A DNA stretch of 64,000 nucleotides from Calliopsis andreniformis (lineage: Eukaryota; Arthropoda; Insecta; Hymenoptera; Andrenidae), in the NCBI RefSeq assembly GCF_051401765.1, contig NW_027480450.1, forward strand, positions 4,030,001 to 4,094,000, written 5' to 3'. A model generated the notes under the pieces. The model was not told the origin of the DNA. It searched no databases and saw only the letters and a program-made list of their open reading frames with translations. The position numbers were made by a program, and so were the translations under genes. Of this stretch, positions 37,426-50,838 are shown piece by piece. Positions within the stretch are counted from its first letter, which is position 1, and each line of letters begins with the position of its first letter.

Positions 37426-40400
37426 CAGTTGTCAATCCTCTATCCCCTATAGAATATCCTCAACTCACAGTTTTCAGTACTCAGTACTCAATCTGCAATC
37501 TTCAAATCTCTATCCACAAACATCAATTCTCACCTCTCTACCCTCAACACTCAGTACTCAATGTTCAATCCTCAATTCTCAATTCTCAACCTACAATCCT
37601 CAATACTGAATCTTCAATCCTCAATCCTCAATCCTCAATCCTCAATCCTGAATCCTCAATCCTCAATCCTCAATCTTCAATCCTCAGTCCCAAATCCTCA
37701 ATCTTCAATCCTCAATCCTCAATCCTCAATCCTCAATCCTCAATCCTCAATCTTCAATCCTCAATACTCAATCCTCGATCCTCAATCAACAATCCTCAAT
37801 CCTCAATCCTCAGTCCTCAATCAACAATCCTCAATCTTCAATACTCAATCCTCAATCCTCAATCCTCAATCCTCAATCCTCAATCCTCAATCATCAATCC
37901 TCAATCTTTAATACTCAGTCCTCAATCCTCAATCCTCAATCCTCAATACTCAACCTACAATCCTCAATTCTTCAATACTCAATAGAATATCCTGAATTCT
38001 CAGGATTCAATACTCAAACCTGAATCCTCAACCCTCAGCACTCATCCTCCATCCTCAATCCTCAATCCTCAATCCTCAATCTTCAATCCTCAATACTCAA
38101 TCCTCAGTAATGAATACTGGATCTTCAATACTCAATCCTCAATCCTCTATCCTCAATCCTCAATCCTCAATCCTCAATCGTCAATCCTCAATCCCCAATC
38201 CTCAATCTTCAATCCTCAATACTCAATCCTCAATTTCCAATCCTCAATCTTCAATCCTCAACCCTCAATACTCAATCCTCAATCCTCAATCTTCAATCCT
38301 CAATACTCAACCTTCACTCCTCAATTCCCAATCCTCAATCTTTAATCCCCAATCCTCAATCCTCAATCTTCAATCCTCAATACTCAATCTTCAATCCTCA
38401 GACCTCAATCATCAATCCTCAATTCTCAATCCTCAATCATCAATCCTCAGACCTCAAACTTCAATACTCAGCCCTCAGTCCTCGTCCTCAATCCACAACC
38501 CTCAATCCTCTATCCTCAATATTCAATCATCAATATTCAACTTTCAATACTCAATCCTCAATCCTCAATCCTCAGTCCTCAATCCTCAATGTTCAATCCT
38601 CAATACCCAATCCTCAATCTTCAATCCTCGATCCTCAATCCTCAATCCTCAGTCCTCAAACCTCATTCCTGAATCCTCAATCCTGCATCCTCAATCTTCA
38701 GCCCTCAGTCCTCAACAAGCAGTTGTCAATCCTCGATCCTCAATAGAATATTCTCAATTCACAGTTTTCTATACTCAATACTCAATCTGCAATCTTCAAA
38801 TCTGTATCCACAAACATCAATTCTCATTACTCAGCCCTCAACACTCAGTCCTCAATGTTCAATACTCAATCCTCAAATCTCGATCTTCAATCCTCAATAC
38901 TGAATCTTCAATCCTCAGTCCTCAATCCTCAATTCTCAATCCTCAATCCTGAATCTTCAATCCTCTGTCCCAAATACTCAATCCTCAATCCTCAATCCTC
39001 AATCCTCAATGCTCAATCCCCAATCCTCAATCTTCAATCCTCAATACTCAATCATCAATACTGAATTCTCAATCCTCAATCCTCAATCCTCAATCCTCAA
39101 TCCTCAATCATCAACCCTCAATCTTCAATACTCAATCCTCAATCCTCAATTCTCGATCCTCAATTCTCAACCATCAATACTCAATCCTCAATACACTATA
39201 GAATATCCTGAATTCGCAGGATTCAATACTCAAACCTTAATCCTCAACCATCAGCCGTCATCCTCCATCCTCGATCCTCAGCCCTCATCCTCAATCCTCA
39301 ATACTCAATCCTCAATCCTCAATCCTCAATCGTCAACCTTCAATCCTGAATATTCAGTCTTCAATCCTCAATCCTCAATTCTCAATCCTCAATCCTCAGT
39401 CCTCAATCCTCAATCCTCAATTCTCAATCCTCAATCCTCAGTCCTCAGACCTCAAACATCAATACTCAACCCTCAGTCCTCGTCCTCAGTCCACAACCCT
39501 CAATACTCAATCCTCAACCTTCAATCATCAATATTCAATCTTCAATCCTCAATCCTCAATCCTCAGTCCTCAATCCTCAGTCCTCAAACCTCAATCCTGA
39601 ATCCTCAATCCTGAATCCTCAATCTTCAGCCCCCAGTCCTCAACAATCAGTTGTCAATCCTCAATCCTCAATAGAATATCCTCAATTCACAGTTTTCAAT
39701 ACTGAATACTCTATCTGCAATCTTCAGATCTCTATCCACAAACATCAATTCTCATCACTCAACCCTCAACACTCAGTCCCCAATCCTCAATCTTCAATCC
39801 TCAATCCTCAATCATCAATCCTCAATCCTCAATCTTCAATCCTCAACACTCAATCTTCAATCCTCAATCCTCAATTCTCAATCCTCAATCCTCAATCCTC
39901 AATCCTCAACCCTCATTCTTCAATCCTCAATACCCAATCCTCAATCCCCAATCCTCAATCCTCAATCCTCAATCCTCAATACTCAATCCTCAATCCTCAG
40001 TCATGAATACTCAATCTTCAATACTCAATCCTCAGTCCTCTATCCTCAATCCTCAATCCTCAAACCTCAAACGTCAATCCTCAATCCCCAATCCTCAATC
40101 TTCAATCCTCAATCCTCAATCCTCAATCCTCAATCCTCAACCTTCAATCCTCAATACTCAATCTTCACTCCTCAATTCCCAATCCTCAATCCTTAATCAC
40201 CAATCCTCAATCCTCAATCTTCAATCCTCAATACTCAATCTTCAATCCTCAGTCCTCAATCCTCAATCCTCATTTCTCAATCATCAATCCTCTATCCTCA
40301 GACCTCAAACATCCATACTCAACCCTCAGTCCTCGTCCTCATTCCACATACCTCAATACTCAATCCTCAATCTTCAATCATCAATATTCAATCTTCAACC

Positions 40401-41716
40401 CTCAATCCTCAATACCCAGTCCTCAATCCTCAGTCCTCAAACCTCAATCCTGAATCCTCAAACCTGTATCCTCAATCTTCAGCCCCCAGTCCTCAACAAT
40501 CAGTTGTCAATCCTCAATCCTCAATAGAATATCCTCAATTCACTGTTTTCAATACTCAATACTCTACCTGCAATCTTCAAATCTCTATCCACAAACATCC
40601 ATTCTCAGCACTCAACCCTCAACACTCAGTCCTCAATGTTCAATACTCAATCCTCAATTCTCGATATTCAATCCTCAATACTGAATCTTCAATCCTCAAT
40701 CCTCAATCCTCAATTCTCAATCCTCAATCCTGAATCTTCAATCCTCTGTCCCAAATACTCAATCCTCAATCCTCAATGCTCAATCCCCAATCGTCACTCT
40801 TCAATCCTCAATACTCAATCTTCAATACTGAATACTCAATCCTCAATCCTCAATCCTCAATCCTCAATCCTCAATCATCAACCCTCAATCTTCAATACTC
40901 AATCCTCAATCCTCAATTCTCAATCCTCACTTCTCAACCATCAATACTCAATCCTCAATACACTATAGAATATCCTGAATTCGCAGGATTCAATACTCAA
41001 ACCTTAATCCTCAACCATCAGCCCTCATCCTCCATCCTCGATCCTCAGCCCTCATCCTCAATCCTCAATACTCAATCCTCAATCCTCAATCCTCAATCGT
41101 CAACCTTCAATCCTGAATATCCAGTCTTCAATCCTCAATCCTCAATTCTCAATCCTCAATCCTCAGTCCTCAGTCCTCAGTCCTCAGTCCTCAACCCTCA
41201 GCCGTCATCCTCAATCCCCAATCCTCAATGCTCAGTCCTCAATCTTCAATCCTCAATACTCAACCTTCAATCCTAAATCCTCAGTCCTCAAACCTCAATT
41301 CTGAATCCTCAACCCTGAATCCTCAACCCTCAGCCCTCAGTCCTCAACAGTCAGTTGTCAATCCTCAATCCTCAATAGAATATCCTCAATTCACAGTTTT
41401 CAGTACTCAGTACTCAATCTGCAATCTTCAAATCTCTATCCACAAACATCAATTTACATCTCTCAACCTTCAACACTCAGTCCTCAATGTTCAATCCTCA
41501 ATTCTCAATCCTCAATCTTCAATCCTCAGTACTGAATCTTCAAACCTCAATCCTCGAACCTCAATCCTTAATCCTCAATCCTCAATTTCAATCCTCAGTC
41601 CCAAATCCTCAATCTTCAATCCTCAATCCTCAATCCTCAAAGCTCAATCCTCAATCCTCAATCCTCAATCCTCAATCTTCAATCCTCAATACTCAATCCT
41701 CAATCCTCAATCCTCA
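37426..41716 (+). repeat. Higher-order unit A3-B1-A1-B2-A4, then A4-B2-A3
   Basis: A3 (37426), B1 (37991), A1 (38720), B2 (39207) and A4 (39648) keep the standard spacings 565, 729, 487 and 441. After a second A4 (40501), B2 (40973) and A3 (41352), the stretch repeats 36.3-37.3 kb with a shift of 4324 that drops to 4317, a one-heptamer change. The 39.9-40.5 kb part is a copy of 29.6-30.2 kb (shift 10314). Confidence 0.8.
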
Positions 41717-44700
41717 ATCCTCAATCCTCAATTCTCAATCCTCAATCATCAATCCTCAATCTTCAATACTCAATCCTCAATCCTCAATCCTCAATCCTCA
41801 ATCCTCAATCCTCAATCCTCAATCATCAATCCTCAATCTTCAATACTCAGTCCTGAATCCTCAATCCTCAATCCTCAATACTGAACCATCAATCCTCAAT
41901 TCTCCAATACTCAATAGAATATCCTGAATTCTCAGGATTCAATACTCATACCTCAATCCTCAGCCCTCAGCCCTCATCCTCCATCCTCAATCCTCAATCC
42001 ACAATCCGCAATCTTCAATCCTCAATACTCAAACCTCAGTCATGAATACTCAATCTTCAATACTCAATCCTCAATCCTCTATCCTCAATCCTCAATCCTT
42101 AGTCCTCAATCCTTAATCCTCAACCGTCAATCCTCAATCCCCAATACTCAATCCACAATCATCAATCCTCAATCTTCATCATCAACATTCAATATTCAAT
42201 CCTCAATCCTCGATCCTCGGTCCTCAATCCTCAGTCCTCAAACCTCAATCCTGAATCGTCAAACCTTAATCCTCAATCTTCAGCCCCCAGTCCTCAACAA
42301 TCAGATGTCAATCCTCAATCCTCAATAGAATATCCTCAATTCACAGTTTTCAATACTCAATACTCTATCTGCAATCTTCAAATCTCTATCCACAAACATC
42401 AATTCTCATCACTCAACCCTCAACACACAGTCCCCAATCCTCAATCTTCAATCTTCAATCGTCAATCCTCAATCCTCAATCGTCAACCTTCAATCCTGAA
42501 TATTCAGTCTTCAATCCTCAATCCACAATCCACAATCCTCAACCCTCATTCTTCAATTCTCAATACCCAATCCTCAATCTTCAATCGTCAATCCTCAATC
42601 ATCAATTCTCAATCCTCAATACTCAATCTTCAATCCTCAGACCTCAATCATCAATCCTCAATTCTCAATCTTCAATCCTCAATCCTCAGACCTCAAACTT
42701 CAATACTCAACCCTCAGTCCTCGTCCTCAATCCACAAATCTCAATCCTCTATCCTCAATCTTCAATCATCAATATTCAACCTTCAATACTCAATCCTCAA
42801 TCGTCAATCCTCAGTCCTCAATCCTCAATGTTCAATCCTCAATACCCAATCCTCAATCTTCAATCCTCAATCCTCAATCCTCAATCCTCAGTCCTCAAAC
42901 CTCAATCCTGAATCCTCAACCCTGCATCCTCAATCTTCAGCCCTCAGTCCTCAACAAGCAGTTGTCAATCCTCAATCCTCAATAGAATATTCTCAATTCA
43001 CAGTTTTCTATGCTCAATACTCAATCTGCAATCTTCAAATCTGTATCCACAAACATCAATTCTCATTACTCAGCCCTCAACACTCAGTCCTCAATCCTCA
43101 ATCCTCAATCGTCAATCCTCAATCATCAACCCTCAATCTTCAATACTCAATCCTCAATCCTCAATTCTCAATCCTCAATTCTCAACCATCAATACTCAAT
43201 CCTCAATACACTATAGAATATCCTGAATTCGCAGGATTCAATACTCAAACCTTAATCATCAACCATCAGCCCTCATCCTCCATCCTCGATCCTCAGCCCT
43301 CATCCTCAATCCTCAATACTCAATCCTCAATCCTCAATCCTCAATCGTCAACCTTCAATCCTGAATATTCAGTCTTCAATCCTCAATCCTCAATTCTCAA
43401 TCCTCAATCCTCAGTCCTCAATCCTCAATCCTCAATTCTCAATCCTCAACCCTCAGTCCTCAGACCTCAAACATCAATACTCAACCCTCAGTCCTCGTCC
43501 TCAGTCCACAACCCTCAATACTCAATCCTCAACCTTCAATCATCAATATTCAATCTTCAATCCTCAATCCTCAATCCTCAGTCCTCAATCCTCAGTCCTC
43601 AAACCTCAATCCTGAATCCTCAATCCTGAATCCTCAATCTTCAGCCCCCAGTCCTCAACAATCAGTTGTCAATCCTCAATCCTCAATAGAATATCCTCAA
43701 TTTACAGTTTTCAATACTGAATACTCTATCTGAAATCTTCAAATCTCTATCCACAAACATCAATTCTCATCACTCAACCCTCAACACTCAGTCCCCAATC
43801 CTCAATCTTCAATCCTCAATCCTCAATCCTCAATCCTCAATCCTCAATCTTCAATCCTCAATTCTCAATCCTCAATCCTCAATCCTCAATCCTCAATCTT
43901 CAATCCTCAATACTCAATCCTCAATCCTCAATCCTCAATCCTCAATCCTCAATTCTCAATCCTCAATCATCAATCCTCAATCTTCAATACTCAATAGAAT
44001 ATCCTGAATTCTCAGGATTCAATACTCATACCTCAATCCTCAGCCCTCAGCCCTCATCCTCCGTCCTCAATCCTCAATCCACAATCCTCAATCTTCAATC
44101 CTCAATACTCAAACCTCAGTCCTCATCCCCAATTCTCAATTCTCAATCTTCAATACTCAATCCTCAATCCTCAATTCTCAGTCCTCAATACTCAATCCTC
44201 AATCCTCAATCCTCAATCTTCAATCCTCAGTACTCAATCATCACTCCTCAATTCCCAATCCTCAATCCTCAATCCTCAATTCTCAATCCTCAATCCTCAG
44301 TCCTCAGTCCTCAATCCTCAGTCCTCAACCCTCAGCCATCATCCTTAATCCCCAATCCTCAATCCTCAATCCTCAATTTGCAATCCTCAATACTCAACCT
44401 TCACTCCTCTAACCTCAATTCTGAATCCTCAACCCTGAATCCTCAATCTTCAGCCCTCAGTCCTCAACAGTCAGTTGTCAATACTCAATCCCCAATAGAA
44501 TATCCTCAATTCACAGTTTTCAGTACTCAATACTCAATCTGCAATCTTCAAATCTCTATCCACAAACATCAATTCTCATCACTCAACCCTCAGTACTCAG
44601 CCCTCAATGTTCAATCCTCAGTCCTCAATCCTCAATCCGCAATACTCAACCATCAATCCTCAATTCTTCAATACTCAGTAGAATATCCTGAATTCTCAGG

Positions 44701-46277
44701 ATTCAATACTCAATCCTCAATCCTCAGCGCTCAGCCCTCATTCTCCATCCTCAATCCTCAATCCTCAATCCTCAATCTTCAATCCTCAATACTCAATCCT
44801 CAATCCTCAATCCTCAATCCTCAATCCTCAATTCTCAATCCTCAATCATCAATCCTCAATCTTCAATACTCAATCCTCAATCCTCAATCCTCAATCCTCA
44901 ATCCTCAATCCTCAATCCTCAATCCTCAGTCATGAATACTCAATCTTCAATACTCAATCCTCAATCCTCTATCCTCAATCCTCAATCCTCAATCCTCAAT
45001 CGTCAATCCTCAATCCCCAATACTCAATCTTCAATCCTCAATCCTCAATCCTCAATCCTCAATCCTCAATCTTCAATCCTCAATACTCAATGGTCACTCC
45101 TCAATTCCCAATCCTCAATCCTTAATCCCCAATCCTCAATCCTCAGTCTTCGATCCTCAATACTCAATCTTCAATCCTCAGTCCTCAATCCTCAATCCTC
45201 AATTCTCAATCCTCAATCCTCAATCCTCAGTCTCAAACATCAATACTCAACCCTCAGTCCTCGTCCTCAATCCACAACCCTCAATACTCAATCCTCAATC
45301 TTCATACATCAATATTCAATCTTCAATCCTCAATCCTCAATCCTCAGTCCTCAATCCTCAGCCCTCAAACCTCAATCCTGAATCCTCAAACCTGAATCCT
45401 CAATCTTCAGACCCCAGTCCTCAACAATCAGTTGTCAATCCTCAATCCTCAATAGAATATCCCCAATTCACAGTTTTCAATACTCAATACTCTATCTGCA
45501 ATCTTCAAATCTCTATCCACAAACATCAACGCTCATCACTCAACCCTCAACACTCAGCACTCAATGTTCAATCCTCAGTCCTCAATCCTCAATCCTCAAT
45601 CCTCAATACTCAACCATCAATCCTCAATTCTTCAATACTCAATAGAATATCCTGAATTCTCAGGATTCAATACTCAAACCTCAATCCTCAAACCTCAGCC
45701 CTCATCCTCCATCCTCAATCTTTAATCCTCAATACTCAATCCTCAATCATGAATACTCAATCTTCAATACTCAATCCTCAATCCTCAATCCTCAGTCCTC
45801 AATCCTCAATCGTCGATCCTCAATCCCCAACCCTCAATCTTCAATCCTCAATCCTCAATCCTCAATCCTCAATCCTCAATCTTCAATCCTCAATCCTCAA
45901 TCTTCAATCCTCAACACTCAACCTTCAATCCTCAATCCTCAGTCCTCAAACCTCAATTCTGAATCCTCAATTCTGAATCCTCAATCTTCAGCCCTCAGTC
46001 CTCAAGAATCAGTTGTCAATCCTCAATCCACAATAGAATATCCTCAATTCACAGCTTTCAATACTCAATACTCCGCCTGCAATCTTCAAATCTCTATGCA
46101 CAAACATCAATTCTCATCACTCAACCCTCAACACTCAGTCCTCAACTTTCAATACTCAATCCTCAATTCTCAATCTTCAATCCTCAATACTGAATCTTCA
46201 ATCCTCAATCCTCAATCCTTAATTCTCAATCCTCAAACATCAATCTTCAATCCTCAGTCCCCAAACCTCAATCTTCG
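41717..46277 (+). repeat. 4561-bp tandem duplication, copy 1
   Basis: Markers: B1 (41923), A4 with CAGATGTC (42302), A1 (42959), B2 (43222), A4 (43663), B (44003), A3 (44472), B with CAGTAG (44687), A4 (45429), B (45651), A5 form with CAAGAATCAG (46010). Every one recurs exactly 4561 bases later. The left edge lies near 41716, where the preceding sequence stops matching its counterpart near 46277. Confidence 0.93.
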
Positions 46278-49200
46278 ATCCTCAATCCTCAATTCTCAAT
46301 CCTCAATCATCAATCCTCAATCTTCAATACTCAATCCTCAATCCTCAATCCTCAATCCTCAATCCTCAATCCTCAATCCTCAATCATCAATCCTCAATCT
46401 TCAATACTCAGTCCTGAATCCTCAATCCTCAATCCTCAATACTCAACCATCAATCCTCAATTCTCCAATACTCAATAGAATATCCTGAATTCTCAGGATT
46501 CAATACTCATACCTCAATCCTCAGCCCTCAGCCCTCATCCTCCATCCTCAATCCTCAATCCACAATCCGCAATCTTCAATCCTCAATACTCAAACCTCAG
46601 TCATGAATACTCAATCTTCAATACTCAATCCTCAATCCTCTATCCTCAATCCTCAATCCTTAGTCCTCAATCCTTAATCCTCAACCGTCAATCCTCAATC
46701 CCCAATACTCAATCCACAATCATCAATCCTCAATCTTCATCATCAACATTCAATATTCAATCCTCAATCCTCGATCCTCGGTCCTCAATCCTCAGTCCTC
46801 AAACCTCAATCCTGAATCGTCAAACCTTAATCCTCAATCTTCAGCCCCCAGTCCTCAACAATCAGATGTCAATCCTCAATCCTCAATAGAATATCCTCAA
46901 TTCACAGTTTTCAATACTCAATACTCTATCTGCAATCTTCAAATCTCTATCCACAAACATCAATTCTCATCACTCAACCCTCAACACACAGTCCCCAATC
47001 CTCAATCTTCAATCTTCAATCGTCAATCCTCAATCCTCAATCGTCAACCTTCAATCCTGAATATTCAGTCTTCAATCCTCAATCCACAATCCACAATCCT
47101 CAACCCTCATTCTTCAATTCTCAATACCCAATCCTCAATCTTCAATCGTCAATCCTCAATCATCAATTCTCAATCCTCAATACTCAATCTTCAATCCTCA
47201 GACCTCAATCATCAATCCTCAATTCTCAATCTTCAATCCTCAATCCTCAGACCTCAAACTTCAATACTCAACCCTCAGTCCTCGTCCTCAATCCACAAAT
47301 CTCAATCCTCTATCCTCAATCTTCAATCATCAATATTCAACCTTCAATACTCAATCCTCAATCCTCAATCCTCAGTCCTCAATCCTCAATGTTCAATCCT
47401 CAATACCCAATCCTCAATCTTCAATCCTCAATCCTCAATCCTCAATCCTCAGTCCTCAAACCTCAATCCTGAATCCTCAACCCTGCATCCTCAATCTTCA
47501 GCCCTCAGTCCTCAACAAGCAGTTGTCAATCCTCAATCCTCAATAGAATATTCTCAATTCACAGTTTTCTATGCTCAATACTCAATCTGCAATCTTCAAA
47601 TCTGTATCCACAAACATCAATTCTCATTACTCAGCCCTCAACACTCAGTCCTCAATCCTCAATCCTCAATCGTCAATCCTCAATCATCAACCCTCAATCT
47701 TCAATACTCAATCCTCAATCCTCAATTCTCAATCCTCAATTCTCAACCATCAATACTCAATCCTCAATACACTATAGAATATCCTGAATTCGCAGGATTC
47801 AATACTCAAACCTTAATCATCAACCATCAGCCCTCATCCTCCATCCTCGATCCTCAGCCCTCATCCTCAATCCTCAATACTCAATCCTCAATCCTCAATC
47901 CTCAATCGTCAACCTTCAATCCTGAATATTCAGTCTTCAATCCTCAATCCTCAATTCTCAATCCTCAATCCTCAGTCCTCAATCCTCAATCCTCAATTCT
48001 CAATCCTCAACCCTCAGTCCTCAGACCTCAAACATCAATACTCAACCCTCAGTCCTCGTCCTCAGTCCACAACCCTCAATACTCAATCCTCAACCTTCAA
48101 TCATCAATATTCAATCTTCAATCCTCAATCCTCAATCCTCAGTCCTCAATCCTCAGTCCTCAAACCTCAATCCTGAATCCTCAATCCTGAATCCTCAATC
48201 TTCAGCCCCCAGTCCTCAACAATCAGTTGTCAATCCTCAATCCTCAATAGAATATCCTCAATTTACAGTTTTCAATACTGAATACTCTATCTGAAATCTT
48301 CAAATCTCTATCCACAAACATCAATTCTCATCACTCAACCCTCAACACTCAGTCCCCAATCCTCAATCTTCAATCCTCAATCCTCAATCCTCAATCCTCA
48401 ATCCTCAATCTTCAATCCTCAATTCTCAATCCTCAATCCTCAATCCTCAATCCTCAATCTTCAATCCTCAATACTCAATCCTCAATCCTCAATCCTCAAT
48501 CCTCAATCCTCAATTCTCAATCCTCAATCATCAATCCTCAATCTTCAATACTCAATAGAATATCCTGAATTCTCAGGATTCAATACTCATACCTCAATCC
48601 TCAGCCCTCAGCCCTCATCCTCCGTCCTCAATCCTCAATCCACAATCCTCAATCTTCAATCCTCAATACTCAAACCTCAGTCCTCATCCCCAATTCTCAA
48701 TTCTCAATCTTCAATACTCAATCCTCAATCCTCAATTCTCAGTCCTCAATACTCAATCCTCAATCCTCAATCCTCAATCTTCAATCCTCAGTACTCAATC
48801 ATCACTCCTCAATTCCCAATCCTCAATCCTCAATCCTCAATTCTCAATCCTCAATCCTCAGTCCTCAGTCCTCAATCCTCAGTCCTCAACCCTCAGCCAT
48901 CATCCTTAATCCCCAATCCTCAATCCTCAATCCTCAATTTGCAATCCTCAATACTCAACCTTCACTCCTCTAACCTCAATTCTGAATCCTCAACCCTGAA
49001 TCCTCAATCTTCAGCCCTCAGTCCTCAACAGTCAGTTGTCAATACTCAATCCCCAATAGAATATCCTCAATTCACAGTTTTCAGTACTCAATACTCAATC
49101 TGCAATCTTCAAATCTCTATCCACAAACATCAATTCTCATCACTCAACCCTCAGTACTCAGCCCTCAATGTTCAATCCTCAGTCCTCAATCCTCAATCCG

Positions 49201-50838
49201 CAATACTCAACCATCAATCCTCAATTCTTCAATACTCAGTAGAATATCCTGAATTCTCAGGATTCAATACTCAATCCTCAATCCTCAGCGCTCAGCCCTC
49301 ATTCTCCATCCTCAATCCTCAATCCTCAATCCTCAATCTTCAATCCTCAATACTCAATCCTCAATCCTCAATCCTCAATCCTCAATCCTCAATTCTCAAT
49401 CCTCAATCATCAATCCTCAATCTTCAATACTCAATCCTCAATCCTCAATCCTCAATCCTCAATCCTCAATCCTCAATCCTCAATCCTCAGTCATGAATAC
49501 TCAATCTTCAATACTCAATCCTCAATCCTCTATCCTCAATCCTCAATCCTCAATCCTCAATCGTCAATCCTCAATCCCCAATACTCAATCTTCAATCCTC
49601 AATCCTCAATCCTCAATCCTCAATCCTCAATCTTCAATCCTCAATACTCAATGGTCACTCCTCAATTCCCAATCCTCAATCCTTAATCCCCAATCCTCAA
49701 TCCTCAGTCTTCGATCCTCAATACTCAATCTTCAATCCTCAGTCCTCGATCCTCAATCCTCAATTCTCAATCCTCAATCCTCAATCCTCAGTCTCAAACA
49801 TCAATACTCAACCCTCAGTCCTCGTCCTCAATCCACAACCCTCAATACTCAATCCTCAATCTTCATACATCAATATTCAATCTTCAATCCTCAATCCTCA
49901 ATCCTCAGTCCTCAATCCTCAGCCCTCAAACCTCAATCCTGAATCCTCAAACCTGAATCCTCAATCTTCAGACCCCAGTCCTCAACAATCAGTTGTCAAT
50001 CCTCAATCCTCAATAGAATATCCCCAATTCACAGTTTTCAATACTCAATACTCTATCTGCAATCTTCAAATCTCTATCCACAAACATCAACGCTCATCAC
50101 TCAACCCTCAACACTCAGCACTCAATGTTCAATCCTCAGTCCTCAATCCTCAATCCTCAATCCTCAATACTCAACCATCAATCCTCAATTCTTCAATACT
50201 CAATAGAATATCCTGAATTCTCAGGATTCAATACTCAAACCTCAATCCTCAAACCTCAGCCCTCATCCTCCATCCTCAATCTTTAATCCTCAATACTCAA
50301 TCCTCAATCATGAATACTCAATCTTCAATACTCAATCCTCAATCCTCAATCCTCAGTCCTCAATCCTCAATCGTCGATCCTCAATCCCCAACCCTCAATC
50401 TTCAATCCTCAATCCTCAATCCTCAATCCTCAATCCTCAATCTTCAATCCTCAATCCTCAATCTTCAATCCTCAACACTCAACCTTCAATCCTCAATCCT
50501 CAGTCCTCAAACCTCAATTCTGAATCCTCAATTCTGAATCCTCAATCTTCAGCCCTCAGTCCTCAAGAATCAGTTGTCAATCCTCAATCCACAATAGAAT
50601 ATCCTCAATTCACAGCTTTCAATACTCAATACTCCGCCTGCAATCTTCAAATCTCTATGCACAAACATCAATTCTCATCACTCAACCCTCAACACTCAGT
50701 CCTCAACTTTCAATACTCAATCCTCAATTCTCAATCTTCAATCCTCAATACTGAATCTTCAATCCTCAATCCTCAATCCTTAATTCTCAATCCTCAAACA
50801 TCAATCTTCAATCCTCAGTCCCCAAACCTCAATCTTCG
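46278..50838 (+). repeat. 4561-bp tandem duplication, copy 2
   Basis: The copy is nearly perfect. The only differences from copy 1 that I found are C at 46443 against G at 41882, C at 47364 against G at 42803, and G at 49748 against A at 45187; I may have missed some. Similarity runs about 17 bases past the nominal end and then breaks near 50856. Such identity in an otherwise diverged array means a very recent event or an assembly duplicate. Confidence 0.93.
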
